A stretch of 64,000 nucleotides of DNA from QVMM01 sp047030855 (GTDB lineage Bacteria; Bacteroidota; Bacteroidia; Bacteroidales; Dysgonomonadaceae). The notes below the pieces were generated by a model that searched no databases, was not told the origin of the DNA, and saw only the letters and a program-made list of their open reading frames with translations. The DNA lies in assembly GCA_047030855.1 (NCBI GenBank), contig JBKYIJ010000008.1, positions 1,612,001-1,676,000 on the forward strand, given 5' to 3'. Shown one piece after another: positions 42,813 through 51,190 of the stretch. Both the position numbers and the translations under genes were made by a program. Position 1 is the first letter of the stretch. The number at the start of each line of letters is the position of its first letter.

Positions 42813-42852
42813 AATGCCGTTTTGCAAATCTGTAAAACGGCATTTCTTTTTT
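42813..42852 (+). terminator. Terminator after the pectinesterase
   Basis: AATGCCGTTTT (42813-42823) and AAAACGGCATT (42834-42844) form an 11-bp stem followed by CTTTTTT. It ends the two-gene pectin transcript. Confidence 0.9.
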
Positions 42853-42860
42853 ATCGTTTT

Positions 42861-42894
42861 TTGATAAAATATCTGTGATTTACTCTTAACTTTG
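42861..42894 (+). promoter_or_regulatory. Promoter of the ThyX-like gene
   Basis: TTG at 42861-42863 and TAACTTTG at 42887-42894, with the start codon 33 bp after the -7 box. The spacing (23 bp) is slightly long. Confidence 0.5.
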
Positions 42895-42927
42895 CAGTTT
42901 AGGGGAATATAAAAGAAACGATACAAT

Positions 42928-44529
42928 ATGGATTATTTTGTTGAAAATTTTACACAGGAAGAAAAAGCTGTCCTAAACCGTTATTTTACAAATACCGATA
43001 AACCTGTATTCGGGTTAGTCAATCTGCCTGAAGCGGTTAAGGGTGCTTTATTTGCCAGATACAGCCGTTCGGAAAAATCGTTAAGAAGGCTCTTCTTGGA
43101 CGAATTTTATAAAGACGGTTCTCTTGAAACATCCTCCGAAGCACAGGTAGGAATGGAAAGAGCTTCCGATCTGTATGACAAAATGATTCTGCTGTTCGGC
43201 GATGATTCCGTTGCACAGCTTGGTGGAGCTCACGTCGCATGCGAACAGGTTTCCAATATATTGGCAAAAGTTATTGAAAAAGGGCGTATCGCTTCTTATC
43301 TGGAGCAAAGTACGCGTTACGTATTTTATAATCAGAAGCAAAACGGAAAATATAAATACATCGTCCCCGAAGAAATAAAAGATAAAAGTTTGAGGCAGGA
43401 AGCAGATTCATATCTGACTGAACTGTTTGATGTCTATTCAAATCTGATAGAAGAATTGCAACCTTTGCTGAAAAAGAAATATCCTAAAGGAGACGATCAG
43501 TCTGTGAGGGCATGGGAAAGCACGATTAAGGCAAAAGCCTGCGATATTGCGAGAGGTTTGTTGCCCGGAGCTACTAAAACAAATCTGGGTGTTTTTGCCA
43601 CAGGACAGTCGTTTGAATATTTGCTTGTGAAAATGTTTGCTTCCGAGAATGAAGAAGTAAGACAATACGGACAGATGATGCTCGGCGAACTGAGAAAGAT
43701 AATACCTTCTTTCCTTACCCGCGTCGATCTGGAAGACAGGGGAAAACTCTGGTCGAACTATCTTTCCGATATACACCGATCCGTGTCCGATATTAAGCTA
43801 ACCAAAGAAATATCAGCAGATGTAGCCGACAATCAGATACGTGTTTCACTTACCGAATGGGACGACAACGCACTGGATAAAATAGTAGAAGCTGTTTTGT
43901 ACGAATACAGTGAATTGTCAGACAAAGAGTTGTGCGAATATGTGAGAAAAATGTCTCAGGAAGAAAAAGTAAATATCTACAAAACTTATGTAGGCAAAAG
44001 ACAAAACCGTCGTCACAAACCCGGAAGAGCTTTGGAATCGGTTTATTATCGTTTCGATATATTGTCTGATTACGGGGCTTTCCGTGATATTCAGCGTCAC
44101 AGGATGCTGACAATAGACTGGCAAAGGATTACGCCTCATTACGGATATGTGATGCCATACGATCTGGAGGCTTATTCCGATTTGAAAGCAAAGTATATGA
44201 ACGTGCTGGAAAAAGCGAAAATGCTTTATCCTAAAATTGCGGAACAATACGGCTATGAAGTTGCTCAATATATCATTCCGTTTGCCTATAAGATGCGCTA
44301 TTCCTTGACAATGAATCTGCGTGAAGCTTTTCATCTGATCGAGTTGCGAAGCCAGAAGCAGGGACACCCTTCGTACCGTAAAATTTGTTTGGATATGATT
44401 GAAGAAATGAAGAAAAAAGCCAAGCATGATTTGTTTGTGGAAACCATGAACTTCGTGGATTATTCTCCATATTACGATCTGAGTCGCGAAGATTCGGAAA
44501 AAAATATTGATAAAAAAATGGGCTTATAA
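42928..44529 (+). CDS. Two-module ThyX-like (FAD-dependent thymidylate synthase family) protein
   Basis: 533 aa, about twice the length of standard ThyX. The first module reads NLPEAVKGALFARYSRSEKS and later YLEQSTRYVFYNQ. The second module has DIQRHRMLTIDWQRITPHYG, where RHR echoes the ThyX RHRxxSxNExSxRY motif but the serine and following residues differ. These features place it in the Thy1 family (PF02511), but the altered motif leaves it unclear whether it makes dTMP. It stands alone with its own promoter. Confidence 0.7.
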   Translation: MDYFVENFTQEEKAVLNRYFTNTDKPVFGLVNLPEAVKGALFARYSRSEKSLRRLFLDEFYKDGSLETSSEAQVGMERASDLYDKMILLFGDDSVAQLGGAHVACEQVSNILAKVIEKGRIASYLEQSTRYVFYNQKQNGKYKYIVPEEIKDKSLRQEADSYLTELFDVYSNLIEELQPLLKKKYPKGDDQSVRAWESTIKAKACDIARGLLPGATKTNLGVFATGQSFEYLLVKMFASENEEVRQYGQMMLGELRKIIPSFLTRVDLEDRGKLWSNYLSDIHRSVSDIKLTKEISADVADNQIRVSLTEWDDNALDKIVEAVLYEYSELSDKELCEYVRKMSQEEKVNIYKTYVGKRQNRRHKPGRALESVYYRFDILSDYGAFRDIQRHRMLTIDWQRITPHYGYVMPYDLEAYSDLKAKYMNVLEKAKMLYPKIAEQYGYEVAQYIIPFAYKMRYSLTMNLREAFHLIELRSQKQGHPSYRKICLDMIEEMKKKAKHDLFVETMNFVDYSPYYDLSREDSEKNIDKKMGL

Positions 44530-44620
44530 TTCCGTGTGATTTGTAAATCTGTTCTTTTTTAAAAACTTATAACTCGGTTTTTTGTTTAGAAGATAAGCAA
44601 TCGGATTGTTTTAGTTATGT

Positions 44621-45766
44621 ATGACATTAAAGAGCAAATACCTTGCAATAAAGGTAAGTAAGGGGTTAAAATACATTGTTTTCGGTACTAATATAGTGTT
44701 TATCATATTATTAGTGCTTTCTACTTTTGCTCCTTCCATTCCTCCGAGCCATTATATGATTTTTGCGTTTTTGGGTATGGGTTTCCCTGTTTTACTTGTG
44801 ATTAATGTCATATATCTGATATTATGGATCGTTTTTCTGCAATGGAAATATATTCTGGTTTCTCTTTTGGCTTTGGCTTGTTGCTGGAATTCAATCTCCA
44901 CTTACATAGCTTTTCATGAGAAAACCGAACGAATACCCTACGATTGCCTTAAATTCATGACTTACAACGTAAGAGGGTTTGACTGGCTAACGGGAGAAGA
45001 TGCGCGTGAAAACCCTATTCTCGAATATATTGCAGCCAGCGGTGCGGACATAGTCTGTTTGCAGGAGTTTGCAGTCGAAGAGAAAAAAGACATAGGCAAA
45101 CTTATTTCGTTGGAGGAATTTGACGATGTTATGAGCGATTACCCTTATCGTTCCATTATCAGATTGGGTGACACGAAAAGCTCTACAATTTACGGACTCG
45201 CCTGTTATTCCAAATATCCTATACGCAAAGTTGCAAGATTGCCGATAGAAAGTGCGTTTAACGGTTCGGCAATGTATGAAATACAGATCGGTAAAAAACA
45301 TATTACTATCGTTAACAACCACTTGGAGTCGAACCGACTGACGGCTGAAGACAAAGCTTTATACAAGGAACTTGTGGAGAATCCTAACAGGGCAATGCTG
45401 GGTGACGTGGCGCTGAACATAAAGGGGCATCTTGCTCCTGCCTTTAGATCGAGGGAGTCGCAGGCGAATATAATTGCCAATGCCATTGAATTGCAACGTC
45501 CTGAAACCGATGCAATGGTTATATGCGGCGATTTTAACGAACCTCCCATTTCCTACACTTATAAAAAAATTAAAGGTAATTTTTCCGATTCATTTAAAGA
45601 TACGGGTGCGGGAATCGGGATAACTTATCACGAAAACGGATTTTGGTTCAGAATTGATTATATTATGCACACAAAAAATATGCAGTCGTTCAACTGCTTT
45701 GTGGACAGGGTAAAATATTCGGATCACTATCCTTTGATCTCTTATCTGTTTATAAGATATATATAG
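44621..45766 (+). CDS. Membrane-anchored endonuclease/exonuclease/phosphatase family protein
   Basis: 381 aa. Residues 17-100 contain three transmembrane segments; the rest is an EEP domain with FMTYNVRGFDW, CLQEFAVEE, VNNHLESNRL, CGDFNEPPIS and the final YSDHYPLI (metal- and phosphate-binding residues N, E, H, D, N, D, H). Substrate could be a nucleic acid, phospholipid or inositol phosphate; the membrane anchor favours a lipid or an extracytoplasmic role. Ends 4 bp before gldD on the other strand. Confidence 0.85.
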   Translation: MTLKSKYLAIKVSKGLKYIVFGTNIVFIILLVLSTFAPSIPPSHYMIFAFLGMGFPVLLVINVIYLILWIVFLQWKYILVSLLALACCWNSISTYIAFHEKTERIPYDCLKFMTYNVRGFDWLTGEDARENPILEYIAASGADIVCLQEFAVEEKKDIGKLISLEEFDDVMSDYPYRSIIRLGDTKSSTIYGLACYSKYPIRKVARLPIESAFNGSAMYEIQIGKKHITIVNNHLESNRLTAEDKALYKELVENPNRAMLGDVALNIKGHLAPAFRSRESQANIIANAIELQRPETDAMVICGDFNEPPISYTYKKIKGNFSDSFKDTGAGIGITYHENGFWFRIDYIMHTKNMQSFNCFVDRVKYSDHYPLISYLFIRYI

Positions 45767-45770
45767 ATAC

Positions 45771-46349
45771 TTAATTTCCCCATTCGAAAGATTCTATCAT
45801 TTTCATAATATCTTCTCTCATTATCCGGGTGATCGGGGAAACCGAATCGGCTTTGACTTTCGTATCGTAATACAATGATGCCCTGAAAAAATGCTGTATG
45901 CTGTCTGTCAGAAAAAACTGCACGGGAGTAGCGACTTCTCCCTCGATGTCATACAATATTCCGTATGTGCGATGATTTGGATTCTCGTATAAGTTTTGCT
46001 GAATGCCTGCGGATTTAGTCGCATGGCTGTATGCCAGACGGTAACTGTCCTCCAGCCTTTCATTCAGCATATTCCTGTTTATGGATGAATAGGAGCAATA
46101 TATACGCGCCTGATATTGAGGATAAACGATGTTGAACCAGACATTATTTTCCTTTTCGGTTTTTAATGTGTCGATATATGCCAAGTCCGAATACGAAAAA
46201 GAAAAATGCTTTGTCGCCAGTGTTTTATAATTGCTGCTGATTCTTTCGATACGATTATATCCGACAGGTTTGGGCATGTCGTTGTTGTTGGAAGAACAAG
46301 CGGTAAAGAACAATATCGCAAACAGAACAAAAATCTTATTTCTCATCAA
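45771..46349 (-). CDS. gldD: Gliding motility lipoprotein GldD
   Basis: 192 aa. Lipoprotein leader with FFTACSS, then PKPVGYNRIE, the conserved start of GldD, and YNPQYQARIYCSY-like strands (YPQYQARIYCSY). In Flavobacterium GldD is needed for gliding and for the type IX secretion system, and the usual order is mutY-ssb-gldE-gldD. Here it follows ssb directly without gldE. Its presence agrees with the T9SS sorting domains seen elsewhere in the window. A strong hairpin separates it from ssb. Confidence 0.85.
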   Translation of the reverse strand: MMRNKIFVLFAILFFTACSSNNNDMPKPVGYNRIERISSNYKTLATKHFSFSYSDLAYIDTLKTEKENNVWFNIVYPQYQARIYCSYSSINRNMLNERLEDSYRLAYSHATKSAGIQQNLYENPNHRTYGILYDIEGEVATPVQFFLTDSIQHFFRASLYYDTKVKADSVSPITRIMREDIMKMIESFEWGN

Positions 46350-46365
46350 TCGGTTTTTAATAATA

Positions 46366-46396
46366 ATAGGTTAATACTTTTTTTGTATTAACCTAT
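46366..46396 (-). terminator. Hairpin between ssb and gldD
   Basis: ATAGGTTAATAC and GTATTAACCTAT are perfect 12-bp arms around a 7-base homopolymer loop (A7 in the minus-strand RNA). No clean U tract follows, so it may be a partial terminator or an RNA stability element setting ssb above gldD. Confidence 0.55.
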
Positions 46397-46421
46397 CAGG
46401 CTTTATTCTAAGTCGTAATTT

Positions 46422-46889
46422 TCAGAATGGCAGATCGTCTGCATCATCTTCCGTAGCGAAAGGCGATGAAGGTTGTTGATTTTGATTTTGAGGTTGTGGT
46501 TGCTGGAAGTTATTGTTCGATTGCTGGTATCCGCCTGTATTTGTACCGACAGGCTCTCTCTTTCCCAGTATTTCAAGATTATCGACATATATCTCGTACA
46601 CGTATCTTTTTACGCCGTTCTGATCGTCGTAAGTACGTGAACGGATTTTTCCTTCGATATATAATTGGCTTCCTTTTTTTACGAATTGTTCTACAACCTT
46701 TGCCAGTCCTCTCCAGCAAACAATATTATGCCATTCGGTTTTATCGGGTATTTGCGTGCCGTTTGCGGCGGTATATCCTCTTTCGGTTGTTGCTAACGGA
46801 AAATTAGCAACCGCGCTTCCATTGTCGAAAAATCTTATATCAGGATCTTTTCCTACGTTTCCAATCAAAATAACTTTATTCACAGACAT
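46422..46889 (-). CDS. ssb: Single-stranded DNA-binding protein
   Basis: 155 aa. OB fold at residues 1-105 (VNKVILIGNVGKDPDIRFF, then WHNIVCWRGLAKVVEQFVKK and GSQLYIEGKIRSRTYDD). A glutamine/asparagine-rich flexible linker follows, and the protein ends in the acidic tip DDADDLPF that recruits partner proteins. Length and layout are normal. Own promoter at 46917-46946. Confidence 0.96.
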   Translation of the reverse strand: MSVNKVILIGNVGKDPDIRFFDNGSAVANFPLATTERGYTAANGTQIPDKTEWHNIVCWRGLAKVVEQFVKKGSQLYIEGKIRSRTYDDQNGVKRYVYEIYVDNLEILGKREPVGTNTGGYQQSNNNFQQPQPQNQNQQPSSPFATEDDADDLPF

Positions 46890-46916
46890 AATATTGATTT
46901 TTATGATTAATGATTA

Positions 46917-46946
46917 CAAATATAGAAATATAATCTTAGGAATCAA
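46917..46946 (-). promoter_or_regulatory. Promoter of ssb
   Basis: Minus strand TATATTTG (46917-46924) with TTG (46944-46946) 19 bp upstream, the classic Bacteroidetes -7/-33 pair. It overlaps the end of the MscS gene. Confidence 0.65.
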
Positions 46947-47485
46947 GTCATGGGTTCGCCGGGCTTGTCGTTTTTGTTTATAACCGAAATGCCCTTTTGC
47001 AGAAGTAAAGAGTTGGGATAGACGATTATTTCACCGTCCCTCGTCTTGAAATGTATATGAAACGTAAGTATATCTATCACTTCCGCTTCAATAGGAGTTT
47101 CTTTGTCGTGAATACGGATAAAGTCGCCAATGTGGAACGGGGAAGTGAAAAAGATGAGGATTCCTGCCGTTACGTTGCTCAAAATCGACCATTGGGCAAA
47201 GAATGCAACGCCGATTACCGCAAATATGGAGGAAAGAGCTACAAAAATATTCCGTGGGTTCACTCCCCATATAATTACGATCGTAATGAGGCAGGTGATA
47301 TTTATCAGTATGGCAATGATTCTTATAATATGATTAACCCTGCTTTCCACTTTACGGCTGATTAGGCCGTATTGGCGTATAAGCTTGCGGGATATGATTT
47401 TGCTTATCGGAGTAATGACTATGACAAAAAGCGTCATGATCACCTGAGGTAAATAATCGTGTATCGAACTTAAAATCTCTGCCAT
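46943..47485 (-). CDS. Small MscS-type mechanosensitive channel
   Basis: 180 aa. Two to three transmembrane segments, then the MscS pore/beta region VALSSIFAVIGVAFFAQWSI, NVTAGILIFFTSPFHIGDFI and YPNSLLLQKG. It lacks the large C-terminal vestibule of E. coli MscS, as in short Bacteroidetes members. Its ATG overlaps the stop of the upstream PLP enzyme (TAATG), so translation is coupled. Confidence 0.88.
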   Translation of the reverse strand: MAEILSSIHDYLPQVIMTLFVIVITPISKIISRKLIRQYGLISRKVESRVNHIIRIIAILINITCLITIVIIWGVNPRNIFVALSSIFAVIGVAFFAQWSILSNVTAGILIFFTSPFHIGDFIRIHDKETPIEAEVIDILTFHIHFKTRDGEIIVYPNSLLLQKGISVINKNDKPGEPMT

Positions 47486-48735
47486 TATTTGCTGTTATCC
47501 AATGCTTGTAAAATGTCCGTTTTTAAATCTTCCGTATCTTCCAGTCCTACCGAAAGGCGGAGAAGCCTTTCGTCTATTCCCATAATTTTTTTCAGCTCAT
47601 CGTTGAACGTTCCGTAAATAGTTGATTCGGGATGTATTATAAGCGTTTTGTTGTCAAAGAGGTTGGTTGCCCGACGGATGATCCGAAGATTGTCCATGAG
47701 TTTGAAACATTCTTCCTTTGTTTTCAGGCTGAATGTCAGCATCGCTCCGGGTAGGGAAACAAACATTTTTTTATAAATATCATAATAAGCAGAACTTTTA
47801 AGTGCAGGATAGTTAACTGAGGCTATCTTATATTGTCCCGATAAGAATTCTGCCAGATTGTACGCAGACTGCGACATCTTTTCAAACCTCAGTTGCAAGG
47901 TTTCCATGCCCAATGATTGTAACGAAGCACTGTCGGGATCCATACATGCGCCTATGTTTCTGGCTGTTTCGCGTTTCAGCTTGAACATGAATGCCGATAA
48001 CCCCTTGGCGGGAGTAACGTCTTTCAGGCGTTTGTTTTTCTTCCAGTCGAATGTCCCGTAATCAACGATTGCGCCGCCAAGACTTGTTGCGCCGCCAGAA
48101 ATGTATTTTGTAGTGGAAACGATTTCGATATCGACTCCGAAATCCTTTGCCGAAAATCCGCACCACGGGACTATCGTCGTATCTACTATTACGGGAACAC
48201 TTTTCCTTTGGCAAATCTTTGATATTTGCGTCAGATCCGCTATTTCCATATGCGGATTGGTAATCAGTTCGCAGAAGAAAGCGCAGGTGTTTTCGTCTAT
48301 GTTCGATTCTACTTCCTGCAAATTATCGGTATTTACGAACCGGACTTCCACGCCGAACGAAGCAAGGGTAAATTGGAACAAAGAAAATGTATTTCCGAAT
48401 ATATGAGGAGACGCAACGATGTTGCTCCCTGCCGATGCCAAAGTAAGGAACGTATTTGATATGGCTGCCATTCCTGACGAAACAACCATTACAGACTGTG
48501 CGTTTGATGCCTGCTTTATTTTTTCTTCAAGATTTTCGACAGTCGGATTCGATATTCGCGAATATGTATGCGCGGCAATTTTACTTTGAAAGGCGTTGGC
48601 AATTTCTTCCGACGTTTCGAATTCAAAAGCCGCACTTCTGTATATCGGCATACTGATTGCGCCGTGCGAGTCCTTGCGGCTGAATTCCGATGCGATTATG
48701 CGGGTAGAGAATCTTTCTTTGTTTTTATTATTCAT
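47485..48735 (-). CDS. Transsulfuration-family PLP enzyme
   Basis: 416 aa. Cys/Met metabolism PLP fold. Near the start it has AHTYSRISNPTVENLEEKI and VVSSGMAAISN; the PLP lysine is in STTKYISGGATSLGGAIVDY, and LSVGLEDTEDL closes the sequence. Members make or cleave cystathionine, homocysteine or methionine; O-acetylhomoserine sulfhydrylase or cystathionine gamma-synthase/lyase are the main candidates, and sequence alone does not decide. Starts 9 bp after the aminotransferase. Confidence 0.85.
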   Translation of the reverse strand: MNNKNKERFSTRIIASEFSRKDSHGAISMPIYRSAAFEFETSEEIANAFQSKIAAHTYSRISNPTVENLEEKIKQASNAQSVMVVSSGMAAISNTFLTLASAGSNIVASPHIFGNTFSLFQFTLASFGVEVRFVNTDNLQEVESNIDENTCAFFCELITNPHMEIADLTQISKICQRKSVPVIVDTTIVPWCGFSAKDFGVDIEIVSTTKYISGGATSLGGAIVDYGTFDWKKNKRLKDVTPAKGLSAFMFKLKRETARNIGACMDPDSASLQSLGMETLQLRFEKMSQSAYNLAEFLSGQYKIASVNYPALKSSAYYDIYKKMFVSLPGAMLTFSLKTKEECFKLMDNLRIIRRATNLFDNKTLIIHPESTIYGTFNDELKKIMGIDERLLRLSVGLEDTEDLKTDILQALDNSK

Positions 48736-48744
48736 TTCGATCTG

Positions 48745-49944
48745 TTATTGTAGTTTAGCCAAAGCCGTTTTTACGCGTTTCATAGCCTCTGTAATGTTTT
48801 CGTCCGATGTCGCATACGAAAAGCGGATACATTCTGGCGATCCGAATGCTACGCCGCCTACGCTTGCCACGTGTGCTTCCTCAAGCAAATACATTGCAAG
48901 ATCGGCAGATGTGCCGATTTTTTTGCCTTTGTATGATTTACCTAAATAAAAACTGCAATCGGGGAAAATATAGAATGCTCCTTGCGGATCGTTCACTTTA
49001 AAACCTTCAGTTTCCTTTGCAAGTTTTACGATCAGATTTTTACGGCGAAGGAAAGCCATTCGCATATCTTCCACACATGTCTGATCTCCGTTGTATGCTG
49101 CTTCAGCTGCTTTTTGTGCAATGGAAGACGGTGCCGATGTGTATTGCCCTTGCAGTTTATTGCAAGCGTCGGCTATCCACTTCGGTGCTGCCAGCCAGCC
49201 AAGCCGCCAGCCTGTCATTGCATACGCTTTGGATACTCCGTTGACAATTATCGTTCTGTCTTTCAGATACTCAAATTGAGCAATGCTTTCATGTTTGCCA
49301 ATGTAATTTATATGTTCGTATATTTCATCGGCAATAATGATGATTTGCGGATGTTGTTTCAGTACTTCCGCAAGAGACTGTAATTCATCTTTGGAATATA
49401 CGCTTCCCGAAGGATTGGAAGGCGAACACAGGATTATAGCTTTCGTTTTTGGTGTAATTGCAGCTTCCAACTGCTTTGGTGTGATTTTAAAATCCTGCTC
49501 TATATTTGACGGTATAGTTACTACTTTGCCTTCGGCGAGTTTCACCATTTCCATATAGCTGACCCATGACGGAGTAGGGATGAGGACTTCATCGCCTTCG
49601 TTCACTATGCATAACAAAGCATTGCAGACGCATTGTTTTGCTCCGTTTGAACATACGATCTGGTTAGGCAGATAGTCGAGATTATTTTCTTTTTTCAGTT
49701 TGTTGCAAACAGCTTGGCGAAGAGACAGGTATCCCGTGACAGGAGTATAAAATGAGTAATTCTCATCTATGGCTTTCTTGGCAGCCTCTTTGATATGCTG
49801 AGGCGTGAAAAAATCGGGTTCTCCCACACTCAGGTTTATTACATCCATTCCTTGTGCTTTCAATTCGGCACTTTTCTGAGACATAGCCAGAGTCTCCGAT
49901 TCTGATAAATTAGCTATACGTTCCGAAACTTGTAACATACTCAA
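48745..49944 (-). CDS. Class I PLP aminotransferase, aspartate aminotransferase-like
   Basis: 399 aa. Fold type I aminotransferase. Key features: NLSVGEPDFFTP near residue 38, the Asn/Tyr cofactor contacts in SPSNPSGSVYS and ADEIYEHI, the PLP lysine in VNGVSKAYAMTGWRLGW, and the terminal arginine in IRFSYATS. The 1-gamma/1-beta AspAT subfamily is likely, transferring amino groups between aspartate and 2-oxoglutarate. It lies in a minus-strand run lptF/G-ribBA-aat. Confidence 0.9.
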   Translation of the reverse strand: MSMLQVSERIANLSESETLAMSQKSAELKAQGMDVINLSVGEPDFFTPQHIKEAAKKAIDENYSFYTPVTGYLSLRQAVCNKLKKENNLDYLPNQIVCSNGAKQCVCNALLCIVNEGDEVLIPTPSWVSYMEMVKLAEGKVVTIPSNIEQDFKITPKQLEAAITPKTKAIILCSPSNPSGSVYSKDELQSLAEVLKQHPQIIIIADEIYEHINYIGKHESIAQFEYLKDRTIIVNGVSKAYAMTGWRLGWLAAPKWIADACNKLQGQYTSAPSSIAQKAAEAAYNGDQTCVEDMRMAFLRRKNLIVKLAKETEGFKVNDPQGAFYIFPDCSFYLGKSYKGKKIGTSADLAMYLLEEAHVASVGGVAFGSPECIRFSYATSDENITEAMKRVKTALAKLQ

Positions 49945-49965
49945 TTATAGTTAGTATATATTGAT

Positions 49966-51183
49966 TTACTCAACATTATGGAGATCGTGTCCCATACGTT
50001 CTTTCTTGGTTTTCATGTAGAACATGTTATAGGGATTGGGCGTAACTTCTATCGGGATATTTTCTACAACCTCGAGCCCGAAAGATTCCAAGCCTATCCT
50101 TTTTATGGGGTTGTTGGTCATTAAACGCATTTTGGATATTCCCAAATCACGCAATATGGCAGCTCCGACACCGTAATTACGTTCATCGGCTTTATATCCT
50201 AAATGCAGGTTTGCATCTACCGTATCTAAGCCTTCTTCCTGAAGTTTATAGGCTTCCATTTTTGCCATCAGCCCTATTCCGCGTCCTTCCTGATTGAGGT
50301 AAACGATTGTTCCTTTCCCTTCCTTCTGGATCATTTCCATTGATTTGTGGAGTTGTTCTCCGCATTCACAACGTTTCGATCCGAATATATCTCCTGTCAC
50401 ACAGGACGAGTGTACGCGGACTAAAATAGGTTCGTCTTTCTCCCATGTGCCTTTTATCAGGGCAACGTGTTCCAGTCCGTTTTCTTTCTGGCGAAAAGGT
50501 ATCAGGTGAAAATCTCCGTATTGGGTGGGCATTTGCACTTCAACTCCTTTCTCGATCAGGCTTTCTCTCTCCAACCTGTATCTGACAAGGTCGGCGATAG
50601 ATACAATTTTAAGTTTGTGTTCGTCCGCAAATTTTTTCAATTCGGGCAGGCGAGCCATTTCTCCGTCTTCTTTTTTTATTTCGATCAGTACCGCGACAGG
50701 GTTCAATCCTGCCAGTTTCGCAAAATCGACGGCAGCTTCGGTATGCCCTATGCGACTGAGAACGCCTTTGTCTCTCGCGTGCAACGGAAAAACATGCCCG
50801 GGACGTCCCAAGTCTTCCGGCAGGGTCTTCGGGTTTGCCAATGCCTGAATCGTTTTTGCCCTGTCATGAGCCGATATGCCTGTCGAGCATCCGTGCCCGA
50901 GCAGATCGACAGAGATAGTAAACGGTGTCGAATGAGTGGATGTATTGTGCGTAACCATCATGGGAAGATCGAGCTCTTCGCAACGTTCGCTGGTCATAGG
51001 TGCACATAATAAACCCCGCGCATAAGTCTCCATGAAATTTATCTTATCGGGCGTAACGGCTTCTGCTGCAATGATCAGATCGCCTTCGTTTTCCCGATCT
51101 TCGTCGTCTACTACTATGATGAAATTTCCTTTTTTTATTTCGGCGATAGCTTCTTCTATCGTATCCAGTTTTATATTGTCCAT
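49966..51183 (-). CDS. ribBA: Bifunctional riboflavin enzyme RibBA
   Basis: 405 aa. N-terminal 3,4-dihydroxy-2-butanone-4-phosphate synthase (residues ~1-205; VDDEDRENEGDLIIAAE, then HTEAAVDFAKLAG) fused to GTP cyclohydrolase II (VRVHSSCVTGDIFGSKRCEC with zinc cysteines, then GRGIGL). Makes both precursors of riboflavin. Both active sites look complete. Only 7 bp separate it from the LptF/G gene, so no room for an FMN riboswitch; transcription probably begins upstream of that gene. Confidence 0.97.
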   Translation of the reverse strand: MDNIKLDTIEEAIAEIKKGNFIIVVDDEDRENEGDLIIAAEAVTPDKINFMETYARGLLCAPMTSERCEELDLPMMVTHNTSTHSTPFTISVDLLGHGCSTGISAHDRAKTIQALANPKTLPEDLGRPGHVFPLHARDKGVLSRIGHTEAAVDFAKLAGLNPVAVLIEIKKEDGEMARLPELKKFADEHKLKIVSIADLVRYRLERESLIEKGVEVQMPTQYGDFHLIPFRQKENGLEHVALIKGTWEKDEPILVRVHSSCVTGDIFGSKRCECGEQLHKSMEMIQKEGKGTIVYLNQEGRGIGLMAKMEAYKLQEEGLDTVDANLHLGYKADERNYGVGAAILRDLGISKMRLMTNNPIKRIGLESFGLEVVENIPIEVTPNPYNMFYMKTKKERMGHDLHNVE

Positions 51184-51190
51184 ATCAATT

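Noticed and set aside
43918..44427. 169-aa open frame antisense to the ThyX-like gene
   Set aside because: Shadow frame without recognisable protein features.
50467..51009. 180-aa open frame antisense to ribBA
   Set aside because: Shadow frame; ribBA shows all catalytic motifs on the other strand.
51184..51190. FMN riboswitch in front of ribBA
   Set aside because: Only 7 bp separate ribBA from the upstream gene, leaving no room for the element.
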